DNA from: Actinoplanes ianthinogenes
GTDB taxonomy: Bacteria; Actinomycetota; Actinomycetes; Mycobacteriales; Micromonosporaceae
DNA length: 64,000 nt
Assembly: GCF_018324205.1 (NCBI RefSeq)
Contig: NZ_AP023356.1
Span: 9,802,501 to 9,866,500, forward strand
Direction of reading: 5' to 3'
Below the pieces are notes generated by a model. That model saw only the letters and a list, made by a program, of their open reading frames with translations, did not search any database and was not told the DNA's origin. Positions 53,278 to 61,458 of this stretch are shown here, piece after piece. The position numbers and the translations under genes were made by a program. The stretch's first letter is position 1, and every line of letters begins with the position of its first letter.

Positions 53278-53321
53278 GTTGTTGATGAAAATTACGACCG
53301 CCGAGCGCTCTAGTCAACAAC
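53278..53321. promoter_or_regulatory. Candidate RpiR operator between regulator and kinase
   Basis: GTTGTTGA (53278-53285) and TCAACAAC (53314-53321) form a perfect 8-bp inverted repeat 28 bp apart, within the 77-bp divergent promoter region. Phosphosugar-responsive RpiR/MurR proteins bind such paired half-sites. Confidence 0.6.
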
Positions 53322-53346
53322 CCTTTCCTATGTTTCGATCTCCGGC

Positions 53347-54264
53347 ATGAAACTGGTGGTGGGCGTGGACGCGGGCGGCACCGCGTCGACCGCCGTGGTC
53401 GCGACGACCGGCGGCCGGATCGTCGGACGGGGGCGTTCCGGCCCCGGCAACCCGCTGACCGCCGGCGCCGGCAACGCCGCCGCGGCCGTCGCGGCCGCCG
53501 TCCGGGAGGCGCTGGGCGAGCACTCCCCCGCGCTGGTCGGCGCGGCGACGCTCGGCATCGCCGGGCCCGCGACCGCCACCCAGTTCGCCCCGGCGCTGGC
53601 CGCGCTCGGGGTGACCGGGCCGGTCACCGTGGTCGGGGACGTGGTGACCGCGTTCGCGGCCGGCAGCCCCGCCGAGGCCGGGGCCGTGCTGATCGCCGGG
53701 ACCGGGGCGATCGCCGCGGCGGTGCGGGCGGATGCCGTGGTGCGTACCGCCGACGGCCTGGGCTGGCTGCTCGGCGACGAGGGCTCCGGCCGGTGGCTCG
53801 GCCTCCAGGCGGTCCGGGTCGCGGTCCGCGACTGGACGTCCCCGCTGGCCGGGCAGATCGCCGCCCGCGCCGGGGTCGCCACCGCCGACGACATGGTCTA
53901 TTGGGCGCAGGCGCTGCCGTGGGAGCAGATCGGCGCGCTCGCCCCCCTGGTCTGCGCCGCGGCCCGGGCCGGTGACCCGCACGCCGCCGCGATCGTCGAC
54001 GAGGCTGTCACCCACCTGGTCCGCACCCTCGACGAGCTCGGCGCCGCGGGCCCGGTCGTCCTCGGCGGCGGCCTGCTGGCCTGCGACACCCCGGTCCGCG
54101 ACGGCGTGGTCGCCACCTTGCGCTCCCGCGGCGAGCACCCGAGCACCAGCCGGGATCCGGCCGCCGGCGCCGCCTGGCTCGCCGCCCGGTCGTTGAGCCC
54201 GCTTCCCCCGGCCGCCCTCCACGAACGCCTGCTCCGCCGACCGCCGGCTAAGAAGGTCGTGTGA
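53347..54264 (+). CDS. BadF/BadG-type ATPase, N-acetylglucosamine kinase-like
   Basis: This is a 305-residue protein with the ASKHA sugar-kinase fold: phosphate-1 loop VVGVDAGGTASTAVV, a conserved TVVGDVVTAFAA with the catalytic-type Asp, phosphate-2 LIAGTGAIAAAV, then DGLGWLLGDEGSGRWLGLQA and adenosine motif PVVLGGGLLAC. GDEGSG is the signature of GlcNAc kinases of the BadF family. It would phosphorylate the imported amino sugar and thereby supply the RpiR ligand. It is divergent from the RpiR gene and overlaps the following gene as GTGA. Confidence 0.9.
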   Translation: MKLVVGVDAGGTASTAVVATTGGRIVGRGRSGPGNPLTAGAGNAAAAVAAAVREALGEHSPALVGAATLGIAGPATATQFAPALAALGVTGPVTVVGDVVTAFAAGSPAEAGAVLIAGTGAIAAAVRADAVVRTADGLGWLLGDEGSGRWLGLQAVRVAVRDWTSPLAGQIAARAGVATADDMVYWAQALPWEQIGALAPLVCAAARAGDPHAAAIVDEAVTHLVRTLDELGAAGPVVLGGGLLACDTPVRDGVVATLRSRGEHPSTSRDPAAGAAWLAARSLSPLPPAALHERLLRRPPAKKVV

Positions 54265-54701
54265 CGGAGTCGACTCGTTCCGGGCGCCGGCTGCTCCGCC
54301 TCGGCGGCTGGGCACTCGGCGCGGTTGCCGCGCTCGCCGTGCTGGGCGTTCTCCTGTTCGCCGGCGGGGTCGTCTGGCTGTTCGCAGTCGCTCTCCCGGC
54401 GCATGCCCGCAAGACCGCCGAGGTGGAACGGGACATGGCTCGCACCCGGGGCATCGAGGCGCAGGCTGCGCTGACCCGGGCCGCCGCCGACGGGTCGCTG
54501 ACCGACGACGAGATCCATGACGCGGTCGGCGGCCCGGTCTGGGACGTGCGACGGATGCCCGATCGCTGGACCGTGCGGACCGAGCTCGACGGCGGCGAGG
54601 CCCCGGTGTGCTTCAGCTACGACATCACCCGGCCGTTCGGCCCGGGGACCAGCGTCACCGCGACCGAGCTGCCCACTTGCCCGCCGATCACGCCGGACTG
54701 A
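54261..54701 (+). CDS. Hypothetical single-pass membrane protein
   Basis: This is a 146-residue protein from GTG 54261, overlapping the kinase stop by 4 bp. A basic N terminus precedes one membrane helix (about 17-48: GGWALGAVAALAVLGVLLFA). A helical stretch (KTAEVERDMARTRGIEAQAA) follows, then a small C-terminal domain with two Cys (APVCFSYDI, TELPTCPP) that may form a disulfide outside the cell. No family is recognised. The overlap suggests expression with the kinase, though a metabolic link is not evident. Confidence 0.6.
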   Translation: MTESTRSGRRLLRLGGWALGAVAALAVLGVLLFAGGVVWLFAVALPAHARKTAEVERDMARTRGIEAQAALTRAAADGSLTDDEIHDAVGGPVWDVRRMPDRWTVRTELDGGEAPVCFSYDITRPFGPGTSVTATELPTCPPITPD

Positions 54702-54718
54702 CCGGTCCCCCAGGGGCG

Positions 54719-55288
54719 TCAGATCGTGTCCGGGCCGGCCGAGGCGTTGTAGCGGTTCTTGGCGGCGACCACGGCCGGCTGGACGTGTTCCGGGTCGACG
54801 CCGCTGACGTTCAGCGGTGGGTGCAGGCGCCGGACGAGGGTCGCTTCGACCGAGGCCGGCTCCGCGTCCTGGGCCCAGGTCAGCCTCAGATTCGCGTGCA
54901 TCCAGGCGGTCAGCCGGCCCTCGTCCTCGGGCAGCAGCACGACCCGATCGGTCCAGGTCGTCCGGTAGCCCTCGGACACCAGCAGCCCGGCCAGCGTGCG
55001 GCGCAGCGTCGAGTTGCCCGACCGCCGCAGATGGTTGCGCAGGATCCGGCCCCGCAGGGTGGTCGCCCGGCCGAGATACAGCAGCCGCAGCGACGGGACG
55101 TGCTCGTTCACCATGCCCGGCAGGTCCGGAAAGACCGACGGAGCGGCCCACCACGCATAGACACCGCCGCCCCGGCCCAGCCGTTTGACGGCGACGTCCA
55201 CGGCGACCGGCTCTCCGGACAGCAGCCGCAGGGCAGCCTCGGCCCGAGCCAGAGCGGGTCCCGCTTCGGGTTCAGTCACCCGGGCCAT
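54719..55288 (-). CDS. GIY-YIG-type nuclease-fold protein
   Basis: This is a 189-residue protein with the GIY-YIG pattern in variant form: GGGVYAWWA in place of GIY and [16 protein letters not shown] in place of YIG. The Arg helix follows ([20 protein letters not shown]), then a downstream Glu/Asn region ([20 protein letters not shown], and LHPPLNVSG). Such stand-alone proteins are common in actinomycetes and resemble UvrC/type II restriction folds, but their activity is untested. It converges with the membrane-protein gene. Confidence 0.75.
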   Translation of the reverse strand: MARVTEPEAGPALARAEAALRLLSGEPVAVDVAVKRLGRGGGVYAWWAAPSVFPDLPGMVNEHVPSLRLLYLGRATTLRGRILRNHLRRSGNSTLRRTLAGLLVSEGYRTTWTDRVVLLPEDEGRLTAWMHANLRLTWAQDAEPASVEATLVRRLHPPLNVSGVDPEHVQPAVVAAKNRYNASAGPDTI

Positions 55289-55322
55289 GCTAGGCGACCG
55301 GAGATCAAGAGCCGTTTTCGGT

Positions 55323-55369
55323 ACGCCGTGAGCACGCCCCCCGTCCGATCCCGGGCGTGCTCACGGCGT
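55323..55369. terminator. Perfect 17-bp hairpin upstream of the GIY-YIG gene
   Basis: The arm 55323-55339 (ACGCCGTGAGCACGCCC) pairs with 55353-55369 around a 13-base loop. It lies between the MFS stop (55420, leftward) and the GIY-YIG start (55288), so it should end the MFS transcript. Confidence 0.85.
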
Positions 55370-55419
55370 GGACTGGTCAGCTCGGCGCCGGGCGGAGCCA
55401 GGTCAACTCGCCGGATCCG

Positions 55420-56667
55420 CTACCGGTTCGGACTCGGCGCCCGGCTGGGCGGCACGAACCGCCGGACCGCACCCCGCTCGATGAGCGTGCACAGGTAACC
55501 CGCCACGGTCACGACCAGCGCGAGCGCGATCCAGCCGGGGGCGCCGCCGTCGACGCACAGCGCGATGACGATGACCGGCGCGATCGCCTCGACGAAGCCG
55601 TGACCGAGTCCGATCACTCCCTGATACTGGCCCTGCGCCTCCGGCCGGGCGAGCGCGAACGACAGCTCGAACGTCCCGGCCGCCTGCCACACCTCGGCCA
55701 GCGAGTGCACCAGCACCGCCACCAGCAGCAGCGCCACGGCGGCCCACGCGGGTGGCGCCGACGCCGCCGCCATCAGGACCCACGCCACCAGGAACAGCGG
55801 CCCGGACCGGGCCAGCAACCGGGCCGCCGTCCGTGGGCCGTCGATCGACCGGGTCGCCGGAATCTGGGTGAGCGCCACGGTGACCGCGGCGACGAACAGG
55901 ACGAGCGCGGCCGTCGACCGGGGCGCCGCGGTCCGCAGCACGATCCACACCGGAAGCGCCTGGACCAGCACCCAGTACTGGAGGCTGGCGACCGACGACG
56001 CCGCGACGAAACCCAGATAGCGCCGGTCCCGCAGTGCCAGCCAGCGCCGCTCGTCCGGCGCGGCCGCGGCGGACCGGGTCGGCGGGAGGTGCGGCAGCCG
56101 GGTGAGCACGGCCGCGGCGAGCAGGAACGTCACCGCGTCGGTGAGGATCAGGCCGACGTACGCCGCGCGGCTGTCGATGGCCAGGACCGCGGCCGCGCCG
56201 AGCATGCCGATGGCGAGGCCGACGTTGGTGACCGCCCTCAGGTAGGTGCGCAGGGCGGCACCCCGGCCCTCCTCGGCCAGCACCCCGATCATCGCCCCGC
56301 GGGCGCTCCCCGACCCGGCCCGGCCGACCGCGGCGACCGCCGCCACCAGCACCAGCGCCCACACGGAGTGCACGAGCAGCAGTCCGACGCTGGCCACCGC
56401 CTCCACCAGCATGGCGGCGATGACGACCTCCCGCGCGCCGCGCCGGTCCGCCTGGTCGCCGACGACCACGCCGGCGCCGAAGCCGATCAGCGAGCCGGCG
56501 GTCAGCCCGGCGCCCGCCTCGGCCGGGGTCAGCCCGGCCGAGCGGATCAGGAAGATCGTTCCGGCGGAGAGGAAGAGACCCATCCCGACCGTGTTGACCA
56601 GGGTGGACAGGGCCATCAACCGCTGCCGCGGGTCGTCGGGCGCCCGCACCAAGATGTTCATCGGCAT
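55420..56667 (-). CDS. MFS transporter
   Basis: The product is about 415 residues if ATG 56667 is used; ATGs at 56661 and 56691 are alternatives and none has a clear ribosome site. About 12 hydrophobic helices are present. Motif A-like GAGVVVGDQADRRGAREVVI lies between helices 2 and 3, and NVGLAIGMLGAAAVLAIDSR is in helix 5. This resembles small-drug exporters of the type found next to MerR or ArsR regulators. It is divergent from the MerR gene, with a dyad in between. Confidence 0.85.
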   Translation of the reverse strand: MPMNILVRAPDDPRQRLMALSTLVNTVGMGLFLSAGTIFLIRSAGLTPAEAGAGLTAGSLIGFGAGVVVGDQADRRGAREVVIAAMLVEAVASVGLLLVHSVWALVLVAAVAAVGRAGSGSARGAMIGVLAEEGRGAALRTYLRAVTNVGLAIGMLGAAAVLAIDSRAAYVGLILTDAVTFLLAAAVLTRLPHLPPTRSAAAAPDERRWLALRDRRYLGFVAASSVASLQYWVLVQALPVWIVLRTAAPRSTAALVLFVAAVTVALTQIPATRSIDGPRTAARLLARSGPLFLVAWVLMAAASAPPAWAAVALLLVAVLVHSLAEVWQAAGTFELSFALARPEAQGQYQGVIGLGHGFVEAIAPVIVIALCVDGGAPGWIALALVVTVAGYLCTLIERGAVRRFVPPSRAPSPNR

Positions 56668-56685
56668 GGCCGGAACGCTAAGGTC

Positions 56686-56699
56686 TGACATAAGTGTCA
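56686..56699. promoter_or_regulatory. Dyad between MFS and MerR genes
   Basis: TGACA-TAAG-TGTCA (56686-56699) is an inverted repeat in the short divergent gap, the expected binding site of the MerR-family protein encoded at 56716. The exact promoter elements are not certain. Confidence 0.55.
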
Positions 56700-56715
56700 A
56701 GGTCAAGGGTGGATC

Positions 56716-57066
56716 ATGCTGATCAATGAGCTGTCTCACCGCAGCGGCGTGAGTGCCCGGGCGCTGCGCCACTACGACCGGCTGGGCCTGCTGTCCTCGC
56801 GCCGCCTCGACAACGGTTACCGCGACTTCACCGACTGCGCCGTCGAGGAGGTGCGCCGCATCCGGCTCCTCCTCGACATCGGACTCACTCTGCAAGCCGC
56901 GGCGCAGGTCCTCCCGTGCTTCACCGAGGACGGCGAGCTGACCGCGTGCCCGACCGCCCGGGAGCGGCTGCGCGGTCAGATCCTGGAGGTGGACAGTTCC
57001 ATCGCCCAGCTCCAACGCCTCCGCGAGCAGCTCACCGGCACCCTCGCCAACCTGGTCGACATCTAG
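56716..57066 (+). CDS. MerR-family regulator
   Basis: This is a 116-residue protein starting MLINELSHRSGVSARALRHY, then DRLGLLSSRRLDNGYRDFTD, the winged helix-turn-helix of MerR proteins. A coiled-coil follows (SSIAQLQRLREQLTGTLANL) for dimerisation. Two Cys (CFTEDGELTACPTA) lie before the coiled coil, as in members that bind organic ligands in a short effector region. It probably controls the divergent MFS pump. A perfect hairpin ends the transcript. Confidence 0.9.
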   Translation: MLINELSHRSGVSARALRHYDRLGLLSSRRLDNGYRDFTDCAVEEVRRIRLLLDIGLTLQAAAQVLPCFTEDGELTACPTARERLRGQILEVDSSIAQLQRLREQLTGTLANLVDI

Positions 57067-57079
57067 GCGACCGATCCTC

Positions 57080-57116
57080 AACGCGGGTTGATCAGAGTCC
57101 CTGATCAACCCGCGTT
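57080..57116 (+). terminator. Perfect 16-bp hairpin terminator after MerR
   Basis: AACGCGGGTTGATCAG (57080-57095) pairs completely with 57101-57116 around the 5-base loop AGTCC. It starts 14 bp after the MerR stop. Confidence 0.9.
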
Positions 57117-57196
57117 CCTTGTGTGCGGGCAAAGACGCGCCTCGTACCCCTTACGGCCCCTTGTCGCTAGTCACCTGCTCCGCGTACAGTTGTCGC

Positions 57197-58144
57197 ATGC
57201 CACCTACCACCGCCGGAAGCGGGCGGAAAACGGGGAAACGGTCCGGCACCTCACGCGTGCCGCGACCACGCGAAGCCGTCCGGGACTACGACGGCCTGTT
57301 CAAGGCCTTGCTGGAAGCCAATCCGAAAGACACGTTGCGCCTGCTGTGCGGAGTCGAGGTCGACGAGGCGGTCGTGATCGTCGACGGCCCGACCGAAATA
57401 AACCGCAAACGCAGCATGCACATGGACAAGGTGTTCGCCGCTCTGGCAACGGACGGCATCGTCGACATTCACCACATCGAGGTCCAGGTCCAGCGCACCG
57501 CCGACTTCCAGGTCCGGATGGTCGGCTACTGGGTCGGGCTGGCCGACAAGTACGACGAGTCGAAACACCGGATCCACCAGACCGTGATCTGGCCCGACGG
57601 TGGCGGCTACCCGGGCTCCTTCCAGCGCGATTGCCTGAGCCTGGACTACCGGGTGGTCAACGTCCCGGAGGACCTCGACCCGGAGGAAGTGCTGCGGACC
57701 CCGCTGGCCCCGCTCGCCCTGTGGTCGACCAGGCGCCCGCCCGACGTCGTCGAGCGGGTGGCCGACCGGATCGCCGCGCAGACCGACCCGGAGCAACGCC
57801 TGGTCCAGACCGAGATGAGCCTGCTCGCAGCAGAGGACATCGCCCGTCACATCGTCACAGCACTGAGGAGTAGAGGCATGCGATTCAACCTGGCGGAAAC
57901 CGAGGTCGGCCGCGAGATCGCCGAGGAGAACCTGAACCTCGGCCGCGAAGAGGGCCGACAAGAAGGCCGGCAAGAGGGCTGCGAGGAGGGGCTGGTCCGT
58001 TCGATGACACTTTTCCTGCAGAGCCGCTTCGGTGAGTTCGCCGGCCTGGAGGACCTGGCGCGCAAACTCGTGGCCGACGACCACGCGGCCAACGTGGCAC
58101 GGGTCCTGAGCGGCGCCTCGCTGGAAGAACTGCGGAAGTCCTGA
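57197..58144 (+). CDS. Rpn/PD-(D/E)XK nuclease-family protein
   Basis: This is a 315-residue protein from ATG 57197 (MPPTTAGSGRKTGKRSG). The core begins AVRDYDGLFKALLEANPKDT. The catalytic-type cluster is HMDKVF, then GIVDIHHIEVQVQRTADF, where an Asp and E-x-Q fit the PD-(D/E)XK nuclease pattern of the Rpn (recombination-promoting nuclease/transposase-like) family. The C-terminal region has repeated EEGRQEGRQEGCEEG, usual for the family. It stands alone, without IS ends or repeats. Its role could be DNA cleavage in recombination or defence. Confidence 0.8.
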   Translation: MPPTTAGSGRKTGKRSGTSRVPRPREAVRDYDGLFKALLEANPKDTLRLLCGVEVDEAVVIVDGPTEINRKRSMHMDKVFAALATDGIVDIHHIEVQVQRTADFQVRMVGYWVGLADKYDESKHRIHQTVIWPDGGGYPGSFQRDCLSLDYRVVNVPEDLDPEEVLRTPLAPLALWSTRRPPDVVERVADRIAAQTDPEQRLVQTEMSLLAAEDIARHIVTALRSRGMRFNLAETEVGREIAEENLNLGREEGRQEGRQEGCEEGLVRSMTLFLQSRFGEFAGLEDLARKLVADDHAANVARVLSGASLEELRKS

Positions 58145-58533
58145 GGTCCCGCCTCGCGCTCGCCGCCGGGCGGCTCCTTCTGCAGGTGACCGCCGTTGTG
58201 GCCGCCGGCGGCGTGCTGATGGGCACGACCGGTCATCGAGTCAACGTTGACCTCCCCACGATCCGGCCTTCCGCGTCACCGGCGGACCGCCTCAGATCTG
58301 GCTGGCGCCGCCGTCCACGTAGATCTCCGCGCCGGTCATGAAGCGGTTCGTCGGCCGGCTCACCCGGGCCGTCGACGAGGGCGACCTGCACGCCACCGTC
58401 GACCTCGCCCTGCGCGCCGTCCCCAGGACACCCCGGATAACCCAGGGCCGCCACGGCCGGAGAGCTCACCGCAACCCGCGCGATGGCGACACTCGACGTC
58501 CGCGACCGGGTCGCTCGGCTTTCGACCGCCGAT
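58145..58533. other. 389-bp gap with decayed sequence
   Basis: There is no intact gene. It contains the SDR C-terminal remnant at 58292-58345. A rightward open stretch from about 58338 (MKRFVGRLTRAVDEGDLHATV) has protein-like composition but overlaps that remnant and cannot be assigned. GTCAACGTTGAC at 58231-58242 is a perfect 12-bp palindrome. The area looks like a site of past deletion or exchange. Confidence 0.6.
58292..58345 (-). pseudogene. C-terminal remnant of a short-chain dehydrogenase
   Basis: Reading leftward, the last codons before TGA (58294-58292) give RFMTGAEIYVDGGASQI, the characteristic C-terminal strand of classical SDR enzymes. Upstream codons (ARVSRPTN) do not look like the rest of an SDR, and no full-length gene is present. 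It is therefore a fragment. The intact SDR gene at 58534 is a different protein, as it has its own C terminus. Confidence 0.65.
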
Positions 58534-59310
58534 TTACGGTACGCCCGAAGCGTCCTGAGCCTGGGCCTCGTCCGGTTCGCCGGGTAGCCGGCGCGGCCGA
58601 TCGCCACCCGGCATCTCCACCACCGTTCCGCCGGTTCCCCGCTGAACGAGGTCCAGCACGACGGCGACCACCTCAGCCGGGGGAATCAGTGGGCGAGAGG
58701 CCGCGCGTTCGGCGGCGCCCATGCGCTGCCATTGGTCGTGCGCCCGGCTCAGCCCGATCCAGTCCGGTGCCACGCACATCACCCGGATCCCGTCGGTGCC
58801 CGCCAAGCCGCCCAACGTGGAGGTGAATCGGATCAGGCCGGCCTTGGCCGCACCGTACTCGGGCGAACCGTAGGACTGGAAACCGACTCCACCACTCGAG
58901 GAGATGTTGACTATCGCGCCCCGGCCCTGTGCCCGCATGGGATCGAGAACGAGCTGGCTGAGCATCATCGGCGCGACGAGGTTCAGGTCGATCGTCGCGG
59001 CCCACTCGGAAGCCGTCGCCTCCGGATACTGCCGCCGCGGGGTCCAGCCACCGGCGTTGTTGACGAGCACGTGGGGGCCGCCGAGCGCCTGCGCGGCCGC
59101 CACGATGCGGTCCATGTCATGACGCTCCCGCACGTTGGCACGCAACGCACGAGCGGGCACCCCGTGCGCCTCGACCACGTTCGCACATGCCCGCGCGGCC
59201 TGCTCGTCGATGTCGGCCACCACAACGCCGTAGCCGCCGCGGGCCAGCCCCAGCGCGATCTCTCGCCCCAACCCCGCACCGCCGCCGGTCACGATCGCCG
59301 TATCGGCCAT
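58534..59310 (-). CDS. Short-chain dehydrogenase/reductase (SDR)
   Basis: This is a 258-residue protein from ATG 59310 with GGGAG seven bases ahead. The cofactor motif is VTGGGAGLGREIALGLARGG with the acidic VADID at the end of strand 2, which favours NAD. NNAGG and IVNISSSGGVGFQSYGSPEY followed by GAAKAG give the Asn-Ser-Tyr-Lys catalytic set. The substrate is unknown. The C-terminal tail is polar and lacks the usual DGG ending; notably such an ending lies just downstream as an isolated remnant. Confidence 0.88.
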   Translation of the reverse strand: MADTAIVTGGGAGLGREIALGLARGGYGVVVADIDEQAARACANVVEAHGVPARALRANVRERHDMDRIVAAAQALGGPHVLVNNAGGWTPRRQYPEATASEWAATIDLNLVAPMMLSQLVLDPMRAQGRGAIVNISSSGGVGFQSYGSPEYGAAKAGLIRFTSTLGGLAGTDGIRVMCVAPDWIGLSRAHDQWQRMGAAERAASRPLIPPAEVVAVVLDLVQRGTGGTVVEMPGGDRPRRLPGEPDEAQAQDASGVP

Positions 59311-59411
59311 GATCACGCTCCCTGAAGCCGTCCGTCGTGATCGGTCTATACCCACCGACCGGCCGAGAACCGCTCACGGCCCGTTCCTCCACCATGGGGA
59401 TCGGTTGCCGT

Positions 59412-59729
59412 TCAGTCACCGGCCTCTTCCGGCTCGTCGAACGCGAGAGTCAATCGACTCCGGTAGGCACCTCCGGGCGAGGGCCTCAAGCTCGGCGGAC
59501 CAGCCGGCTCGACGTCCTCCGTCCAGACCTTCACCGCCCGGAAGCCGAACCCGTCCTGCTCGGCGGCCTCGGCCCGGAACCATACGTGCCGGCCCGCTGC
59601 GAGCTGCCTGAAGCCACCTGTCGCGATTGCCGAGAAATGCACCCAGCACCCGCCCGGAACGGCCGGTCCATCGATGACTCCCCAGCCCTCGTCCGCGTGG
59701 AATTCACGCACAACACCACCGTCGGCCAT
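59412..59729 (-). CDS. Cold-shock-domain protein
   Basis: This is a 105-residue protein starting MADGGVVREFHADEGWGVID. The RNP1-like stretch DEGWGVIDGP and RNP2-like CWVHFSAI fit the OB-fold cold-shock domain, and the domain closes with GRHVWFRAEAAEQDGFGFRA. Aromatic residues for nucleic-acid stacking are mostly kept, though the usual KGFGFI is changed. The C-terminal 35 residues are an added Pro/Arg-rich tail. It may act as an RNA chaperone. It is divergent from the lipoprotein gene. Confidence 0.82.
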   Translation of the reverse strand: MADGGVVREFHADEGWGVIDGPAVPGGCWVHFSAIATGGFRQLAAGRHVWFRAEAAEQDGFGFRAVKVWTEDVEPAGPPSLRPSPGGAYRSRLTLAFDEPEEAGD

Positions 59730-59809
59730 GTCGCCAGTCTGCCCGACCGAGCCCGGGCCCCGGCACCAGTTCAAGATCGAGTGCCGTAGGGTTCGCATGC
59801 TGTCGATGG

Positions 59810-60448
59810 ATGGAGACGCACGGGCGTTCGGGATCACGCTGGGCAGGGGTCGCGAGCCTGCTGATCATGGTGGTGGCCGGCTGCTCGAACGAGGCAGGTG
59901 CGGCGGATTCATCGGCCGTCAGCCAGGAGCCGGCTCGACGTTGGCAGGGATTTCTGCCGGGTTGCCGCGAGCTGACAGCTCCTCCCTATGGGGCGGCACC
60001 GACGGGCACACGGGTTGCCAGCCGTGTCGCACCCGGGGAGCGAGCGATGCTCGACAAGGTGATTCCGGGCGCGTCGTTCGAACAGGCGACATGCGAATAC
60101 GCCGTCGCCAGCCAGCCGCTCCCGGGCATCTCGGCCGACCTCAAGATTTTCGGCGGGGAGGCCGGCACGGCGGAGGCAACGGCCTGGTTCGAGTCGGAGA
60201 AGCAGGCGGCCGGCCAACTGGGTGGTGGAGTCGACAACGCCGAGATCCCGGACCTCGCGGATGGAGCGGTCGCTCTCTATCGGGAGCCGGTGCTGTACCT
60301 CACCGCACGCTCCGGCAACGCCTGCGTCTCCGTCGGATTCAGGCCCGGCGTGGAAGCCGCCCGGACGTTCGACAAACTGCACCCGCTGCAACAACAGCTG
60401 CCGGCGTTGACGGCAGTCATGAAGGACGTGCTCACCAGCCTGACGTAG
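59810..60448 (+). CDS. Hypothetical lipoprotein
   Basis: This is a 212-residue protein from ATG 59810. The signal segment WAGVASLLIMVVAGCSN ends in a lipobox with Cys at about residue 25. The mature part has conserved-looking Cys (PGCREL, EQATCEYAV, NACVSVGF) and an alpha-beta pattern like small DUF3558-type actinobacterial lipoproteins (AEATAWFESEKQAAG, LTAVMKDVLTSL). No enzymatic motif is present. It is probably anchored outside the cell. It converges with the small zinc-ribbon-like gene. Confidence 0.7.
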   Translation: METHGRSGSRWAGVASLLIMVVAGCSNEAGAADSSAVSQEPARRWQGFLPGCRELTAPPYGAAPTGTRVASRVAPGERAMLDKVIPGASFEQATCEYAVASQPLPGISADLKIFGGEAGTAEATAWFESEKQAAGQLGGGVDNAEIPDLADGAVALYREPVLYLTARSGNACVSVGFRPGVEAARTFDKLHPLQQQLPALTAVMKDVLTSLT

Positions 60449-60479
60449 TGATCCGCGGTGGGTTCACCTCGCCGCACCG

Positions 60480-60680
60480 TCACGGGAAGGTGGGCCCGGG
60501 CGCGCGAGCGGCACACACCGCGCCGGGAGCGCCGGGCTCGTCGTGTTCGCGCTCGTATCCGCACTCACCGCAGCCCTGGACGGGATGGTGCTCGCGCCAA
60601 TCGTGCCGGCACTCGCCGCACACGCCGTAGAAGCCAGGGGTGGCGCGTTGCCGCCCGAACATCCGGTCCCACCACGCCAT
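60480..60680 (-). CDS. Small zinc-ribbon-like protein
   Basis: This is a 66-residue protein, MAWWDRMFGRQRATPGFYGV, then CGECRHDWREHHPVQGCGEC. Two Cys pairs (CGEC...CGEC) with nearby His residues suggest a zinc knuckle. Short Cys-rich proteins like this are frequent in actinomycetes and unassigned. The C-terminal 20 residues are proline/alanine-rich. The ORF overlaps no other likely gene. Confidence 0.6.
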   Translation of the reverse strand: MAWWDRMFGRQRATPGFYGVCGECRHDWREHHPVQGCGECGYEREHDEPGAPGAVCAARAPGPTFP

Positions 60681-60711
60681 CGCACCAAGGTAACCGGGCG
60701 GCAGGGTCCGT

Positions 60712-61458
60712 TCACGCCGAGCCCGATCCCCGCCATCGCCGGTACGCGCCGTCGAGCAGCGTCACCAGCTCGACCCGCTGCTCGCGGTCGAGCACCGCAT
60801 AGGCCTGCCCGGCGAGCAGTTCGGTACGACGCTCAGCCGCGGCCAGCCGGGCCACGTCCTCCGGCGACGGCTCCGGATAGGGCCCACGCCAGCCGTTGGC
60901 CCGCGCCTTGCGTGCACCGGGGCCGGCGAGGATCGCGGCCACCGGGGTGAGCCCTTCCGCGATCACGGCACCGAGGTGCGAGGACCCACGGTGCTCCCGC
61001 AACCGGAGCAGGTTCAGTGCCAGCCGGGTGGACGGACGGTCGTCCGGCTCGGGCTGCGCCCGCCAGGCGGCGAAGAGCACCCGCCCCGACGCGTCCGCCG
61101 CCTCCACCACCCGGGTGGTCAGGTCCGCCGCCCGGTCGAGTCCCGTGAGATGTCGCTCCGCCCACCGCGCGCAGAGGCCGACATCGGCCTGGACCAGCTC
61201 ACCCAGCCGGCCCGTTCGGGACGCGGCGGCCCAGGCCGGACCGACCAGCTCCGGACCGAAGAAGCCGCAGGCGGCCCCCACCACCTCGGCCGGCACCGCC
61301 CCGAGCACCCCGGCTCGTCCGCCGAAATAGAGCGGCCACCGGTCAGTGCCGAACCCGAACCGCTCGGCACATGCCGCGAACGACGGGTCGTCGCCGAACG
61401 CCGCCCCCATGGCGACGACGGCCGGCTTCACCGCCGCGGAGGTCTCTTCAGGTCTCAT
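60712..61458 (-). CDS. SCO6745-like helical protein
   Basis: This is a 248-residue all-helical protein. The pattern DRWPLYFGGRAGVLGAVPAEVV, then CGFFGPELVGPAWAAA and LRLREHRGSSHLGAVIAEGL, is that of the SCO6745 family. These proteins are widespread in Actinobacteria, are about 250-290 residues long and are sometimes described as HTH-containing. Function is unknown. It is transcribed alone and divergent from the M4 protease gene (196 bp apart). Confidence 0.82.
   Translation of the reverse strand: MRPEETSAAVKPAVVAMGAAFGDDPSFAACAERFGFGTDRWPLYFGGRAGVLGAVPAEVVGAACGFFGPELVGPAWAAASRTGRLGELVQADVGLCARWAERHLTGLDRAADLTTRVVEAADASGRVLFAAWRAQPEPDDRPSTRLALNLLRLREHRGSSHLGAVIAEGLTPVAAILAGPGARKARANGWRGPYPEPSPEDVARLAAAERRTELLAGQAYAVLDREQRVELVTLLDGAYRRWRGSGSA

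Noticed and set aside
53898-55154. Leftward frame of 418 codons over the kinase and membrane-protein genes
   Set aside because: It is antisense to the BadF-type kinase and the small membrane gene, with no domain and no ribosome site.
57197-58144. Rpn-family gene as part of an insertion sequence
   Set aside because: No terminal inverted repeats, target duplication or transposase of a known IS family were seen around it.
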